Origin: Kutzneria sp044547355
GTDB taxonomy: Bacteria > Actinomycetota > Actinomycetes > Mycobacteriales > Pseudonocardiaceae
Assembly: GCF_044547355.1 (NCBI RefSeq)
Contig: NZ_JBIUAG010000002.1
Coordinates: 372,001-436,000 of the forward strand
Length of the DNA stretch: 64,000 nucleotides
Direction of reading: 5' to 3'
Part shown: positions 60,949 to 64,000 of the stretch, in pieces
How the letters are laid out: each line of letters begins with the position of its first letter
How positions within the stretch are numbered: position 1 is the first letter of the stretch
Notes under the pieces: model-generated
Seen by the model: only the letters and a program-made list of their open reading frames with translations
The model's database searches: none
Told to the model about the DNA's origin: nothing
Translations under genes and position numbers: made by a program

Positions 60949-62496
60949 TCAGCGGGCCCGGGCCAGCCGCGTGCGCAGCCGCCGGAACTGGTCGATCGGC
61001 ACCACGGTCAGCACAAAAACCAGCAACCCGACCAATCCGGGCACGAACAGGTGCAGGAACACCCCGCCGTCGATCAGACGCACGGCGACCAGAGTCGCGC
61101 CGGTGCACAGCACCGCGCCGACCGCCGGCCGGATCAGGGCCGGCAACACCGGAAGCAGCGGCACGCCGGCCCGGTGCAACGCGCCAACGGCCAGCGGCAG
61201 CGCCACCACCAGGGCCACGATGCCGTGGGCGATTGCCGCGCCGCGGATGCCGTCCAGGTGCGTGCCGAACCACAGCGCCGGAATCAGCGCGATCGCCCAG
61301 CCGGCGTTGAGCACCACCGTCGAGCGGGTCGCGCCCAGCGAGGTCAGGATGTCGAACGACAGCGAGGTCAGCATGCGCACGACCATCAGAACCGTGAGGA
61401 ACCGCAACACATACGCCGACGGCCCCCACTGGCCGCCGTACAGGAACACCACCATGTACGGGGCGAGCACCGCCATCAGCGCGGCCACCGGCAGGATCGC
61501 CGACACCAGCACCGGCACCGACTTGCGCACCCCGGCGGCCAGCGCCTCGGGTTCCTGCTCGGCCAGCCGGGAGAAACTGGGGATGGAGACGTAGCGCACG
61601 GCCGTGCCGACCAGGCCCGGCACCCAGTTGGAGACGTTGAACGCCAACAGGTAGTAGCCCAGCGCGGTCGCGCCGAGCACATTGCCGACGATCACGTAGT
61701 CGGCGTTGAGCAGCACCGACTCCACACCCAGGCTGGCCGCCAGCGGGATGCCGAACTTCAGCAGCTTGCGCGCGACCGCACGGTCGAAGCCCAACCGAGC
61801 CGGCAGGTTTCCCATGCGCCACACCAGGATCCCGGTGACGACGCAGCCGGCCACCTGTCCCCCGGCGAAGCTGTAGGCCCCGGCCCCGGCGAACGCCAGC
61901 GGAACCGCGACCACGAAGTTGGCCGCCATGCCGATCATCGTCGCCTTGGTCAGCCGGTCCTGCTCGAACCGCCGCATCAGCGCCGCGCTACGACAGGACG
62001 TGATGCCGTCGATGATGATGATCACGGTCAGCAGCCGCACCACCGGGGCCGCGTCCGGGGCGCCGGCCAGCGCGGCGAAGGCCGGCGCGCCGAAGAAGAA
62101 GACGGCGTAGACGACCGTGCTGAACGCGATGGCGATCGTGGTGCCGGTCGGCGCCATGTCCTCCAGCTTGCCGCGCCACTGCACGCCGGCCGCGATCACG
62201 CCGATGTCGTTGACGTGCATGACAAACGCCGTGGCCGCCAAGGCCACCGCGAACACGCCGAAGTCGGCCGGCGCCAGCAGCCGGGCCAGGATCAGGCCGA
62301 TGGTGAAGGACCCCAGCTTGGTGCCCAGGTTGCCGACCAGGCTCCAGCGCAGGCCCCGCCCGGCCTTGCGACCGATCGCTCCGACCGGCGCGGCGGCCTC
62401 GCCACCTTCGGCGGGCGAATCCACGCCCGTCTGCCCGCCGATCGTGCCGACCGGCGCCGATTCCCCCTGCCCCGCCGGTAACTCAGACTCGCTCAA
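60949..62496 (-). CDS. Wzx-type lipid-linked oligosaccharide flippase
   Basis: A 515-residue MOP-superfamily flippase with 12-14 membrane segments. It has RWSLVGNLGTKLGSFTIGLILARLLAPADFGVFAVA at the first segment, a pattern of Wzx/RfbX. The first 45 residues are a Gly/Ala/Pro-rich leader with an imperfect repeat, PVGTIGGQTG and PVGAIGRKAG. The start appears to be a TTG, with GGGAG at good spacing and a 14-base overlap with the preceding gene. It moves the lipid-linked unit to the outer face. Confidence 0.88.
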   Translation of the reverse strand: MSESELPAGQGESAPVGTIGGQTGVDSPAEGGEAAAPVGAIGRKAGRGLRWSLVGNLGTKLGSFTIGLILARLLAPADFGVFAVALAATAFVMHVNDIGVIAAGVQWRGKLEDMAPTGTTIAIAFSTVVYAVFFFGAPAFAALAGAPDAAPVVRLLTVIIIIDGITSCRSAALMRRFEQDRLTKATMIGMAANFVVAVPLAFAGAGAYSFAGGQVAGCVVTGILVWRMGNLPARLGFDRAVARKLLKFGIPLAASLGVESVLLNADYVIVGNVLGATALGYYLLAFNVSNWVPGLVGTAVRYVSIPSFSRLAEQEPEALAAGVRKSVPVLVSAILPVAALMAVLAPYMVVFLYGGQWGPSAYVLRFLTVLMVVRMLTSLSFDILTSLGATRSTVVLNAGWAIALIPALWFGTHLDGIRGAAIAHGIVALVVALPLAVGALHRAGVPLLPVLPALIRPAVGAVLCTGATLVAVRLIDGGVFLHLFVPGLVGLLVFVLTVVPIDQFRRLRTRLARAR

Positions 62497-63475
62497 GCCA
62501 GATCTCCCGCCAGAACGGCACGAACTCGCGCGGGCAGCTGGCGTTGTACACCCCGGCGCAGACGATGTCCTCCAGGATGATGCACGGGCTCTTCATGGTC
62601 AGCAGCTCGCCGGTCTTCTCGTCCAGGCACTTGTCCACCCGGGCCTGCACCCGCGCGGTCTGGCCGCAGTAGCGGGCCATCTCGATCTCGAAGCCCATGC
62701 CCCGGTTGAGCATGTCCTCGTTGAGGGTGGCCAGGATCGCTTCCTTGCTCTTGACCCGCACCAGCTCGCCGGGTTGCAGGTTCAGGTGCGCGGTCGGCGT
62801 CTTCTTGCCGGGCTGGCCCTTGATGAAGCCCCAGCGCATGCCCTCCTTGAACCACAGCCGGCGCGGCAGCCTGCTGCGGCTGACGTCCTGTAGCCGGTTG
62901 AACAGGCCGACCAGGAAGGCCTTGAACGACTCCCAGGCGGTGACGTTGCCGGTCTTGACGTCGTCGACGTACTGGCCGAGGTCGCGGAAGGGCAGGCAGA
63001 CCGGCGCGGCCCGGAGCAACTCGGTGGCCTGGCAGGAGAAACGCTCCCCGCCGTCCGGCCCGGGCTCCTTGTGGGTGTTGGCCACCAGCAGCGGCAGGTC
63101 GATCCGCCCGGTCGGCTCCGGCTGCGCCACCGCAGTTCCCGGCTCGACCTTCTTGAGCCAGGCCTGCTTCCAGTACATGGAGCACGCGGTCTGGCAGCCG
63201 CCGTGGGCCGAGCCGTCGCAGCGGGCCCCGGCCAGGTGCACCGAGTTCTCCATCTTGCGGATGCCGCTGCGGCTGATGGTGTCGCAGAGCTTGTGCGCGA
63301 CCTTGTGCACGGTCATGCGCTGCCCGCAGAACCGGACCATCTCCGGCATGAACGGCAGGTTCTCCAGCTCGCCCCGGTCGTCGAGGGTGGCCAGGATCTC
63401 CTCGATGCTGCGCACCTCGACCAGATCGCCGACCCGTAAGCCGAGGGTGGGCGCGGTGGTCACGGACTGGGTCAT
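62483..63475 (-). CDS. Duplicated Cys-rich protein of unknown function
   Basis: A 330-residue protein with two similar halves. One starts RVGDLVEVRSIEEILATLDD (about 16-35) and has RFCGQRMTVHKVAHKLCDTI. The other starts QPGELVRVKSKEAILATLNE and has RYCGQTARVQARVDKCLDEK. The first half is extended with RCDGSAHGGCQTACSMYWKQAWLKK, three cysteines and a histidine. The cysteines suggest a metal site or disulfides, but no signal peptide is present. I recall similar proteins beside aminopeptidase-like genes in other polysaccharide clusters; no function is known. It overlaps the flippase and follows the next gene closely. Confidence 0.8.
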   Translation of the reverse strand: MTQSVTTAPTLGLRVGDLVEVRSIEEILATLDDRGELENLPFMPEMVRFCGQRMTVHKVAHKLCDTISRSGIRKMENSVHLAGARCDGSAHGGCQTACSMYWKQAWLKKVEPGTAVAQPEPTGRIDLPLLVANTHKEPGPDGGERFSCQATELLRAAPVCLPFRDLGQYVDDVKTGNVTAWESFKAFLVGLFNRLQDVSRSRLPRRLWFKEGMRWGFIKGQPGKKTPTAHLNLQPGELVRVKSKEAILATLNEDMLNRGMGFEIEMARYCGQTARVQARVDKCLDEKTGELLTMKSPCIILEDIVCAGVYNASCPREFVPFWREIWLERV

Positions 63476-63483
63476 CTTCGGTG

Positions 63484-64000
63484 TCACTCCTTCACCAGGC
63501 CGGCGCCGCGCAGGGCGTCGGCCGCGTCCGCGACCGTGGCGAACGGCAATCCGGATCGTTGCGCGACGTCCAGCAGGCTGTGCTCGCCGTCGGACAGGTT
63601 CAGCACCCACAACATCGCCAGTTGGGCCTGTTTCGTGTCACTGCGCCCGCCGAGCGAGTCGTACAGGCCGCGCCGGCCCAGCTGCGGCTCGCCGTATGGG
63701 CTCAGGTTGACGTAGCGGCGGTCGCGCTCCAGCACGGTCACCGCCGCCCACAGCGTCTCCAGGGTGTCGGCCATCGACTCCTCGGTGACGAAGTCCGGGT
63801 TGTCGCCGGAGGTGTGGTACTCGGGGTAGCCGGCGTACGGCGTGCGGGTGAGGCTGCCGACGCCGAGGTTGAAGCCCGGCGAGCAGTACTGGCGCTCGTC
63901 GTAGCCGTACGGCGAGAAGTCGAGAATCGTGTGCTCCCGCCCCGATTCCCGCAGCACGTGCTCGACCGCCCGGTCCATCGGCGCGTCGCCGCGGCGGCTT
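63484..64000 (-). CDS. DUF4910/aminopeptidase-like protein with C-terminal winged helix (partial)
   Basis: The C-terminal part (about 172 residues) of a zinc-peptidase-like protein. ILDFSPYGYDERQYCSPGFNLGVG and EYHTSGDNPDFV match the M28-like DUF4910 family, known in polysaccharide loci; the last 60 residues (LSDGEHSLLDVAQRSGLPFATVADAADAL) look like a winged helix. The frame is open to the window edge, so the start is outside. It is the first gene of the minus-strand group. The substrate is unknown. Confidence 0.8.
   Translation of the reverse strand, partial: SRRGDAPMDRAVEHVLRESGREHTILDFSPYGYDERQYCSPGFNLGVGSLTRTPYAGYPEYHTSGDNPDFVTEESMADTLETLWAAVTVLERDRRYVNLSPYGEPQLGRRGLYDSLGGRSDTKQAQLAMLWVLNLSDGEHSLLDVAQRSGLPFATVADAADALRGAGLVKE

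Overview
The window is about 70 percent GC. It carries Lsr2, a yrbE-mce import operon, Tat-type lipoproteins and many GTG starts, so it is chromosomal DNA of a high-GC actinomycete. The overall style and the intergenic repeats suggest a member of the Pseudonocardiales (Kutzneria, Amycolatopsis or Saccharothrix-like); this placement is inference. No tRNA, rRNA, insertion sequence, phage gene or CRISPR array was seen.

Region 1 (1-9.4 kb) holds small regulatory modules: a cut-off short-chain dehydrogenase facing a TetR regulator, two truncated gene remnants, a methyltransferase whose start lies inside nested CATG palindromes, a zinc-ribbon metallo-beta-lactamase-fold protein, a VanY-like peptidase with a two-component system, an NmrA-type reductase facing a MarR regulator, an MFS exporter and lsr2. 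Region 2 (9.4-24.8 kb) is mainly catabolic: a nucleoside hydrolase, an HTH/NB-ARC/TPR regulator, a DNA-glycosylase-family protein, an NCS1 permease, a flavin monooxygenase, and an operon of sugar ABC importer plus GH2 beta-galactosidase. It ends with an orphan ThiF-like protein carrying a degenerate YcaO-like tail, preceded by an 87-residue protein of unknown function.

Region 3 (25-43.1 kb) is a lipid-import region. A minus-strand operon runs from a secreted protein through yrbEA, yrbEB, mceA-F and two Mce-associated proteins towards a FATP/FadD-type acyl-CoA ligase. Most junctions overlap by 4 bases. The two that do not are occupied by a dispersed repeat (mceA/mceB) and by a 24-bp perfect hairpin (mceF/mas1). 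Similar dyads, GCTACCS-AC-SGGTAG, lie in front of the operon and of the ligase, suggesting shared fatty-acid control. Two lipoproteins, a DUF427 protein, a DUF6801-type secreted protein, a PucR regulator and a thioesterase follow.

Region 4 (43.1-64 kb, running off the end) is an exopolysaccharide cluster of Wzx/Wzy type. It has a polyprenyl-phosphate sugar transferase, five glycosyltransferases, an epimerase, a polysaccharide deacetylase, a FemAB-like acyltransferase, a GDP-mannose 6-dehydrogenase that keeps the cysteine at residue 268, a dTDP-sugar 3,5-epimerase, two membrane O-acyltransferases, a beta-helix lipoprotein, a Wzy polymerase, two Wzz-like proteins, a Wzx flippase, a duplicated Cys-rich protein of unknown function and an aminopeptidase-like protein. 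Together these predict an acidic, acylated surface polymer, possibly containing mannuronate.

The most unusual items are the ThiF/YcaO-like orphan, the nested palindromes over the methyltransferase start, the small reading frame with a LacI-type palindrome inside the sugar operon, the dispersed repeat and hairpin families, and the mannuronate plus beta-helix pairing.
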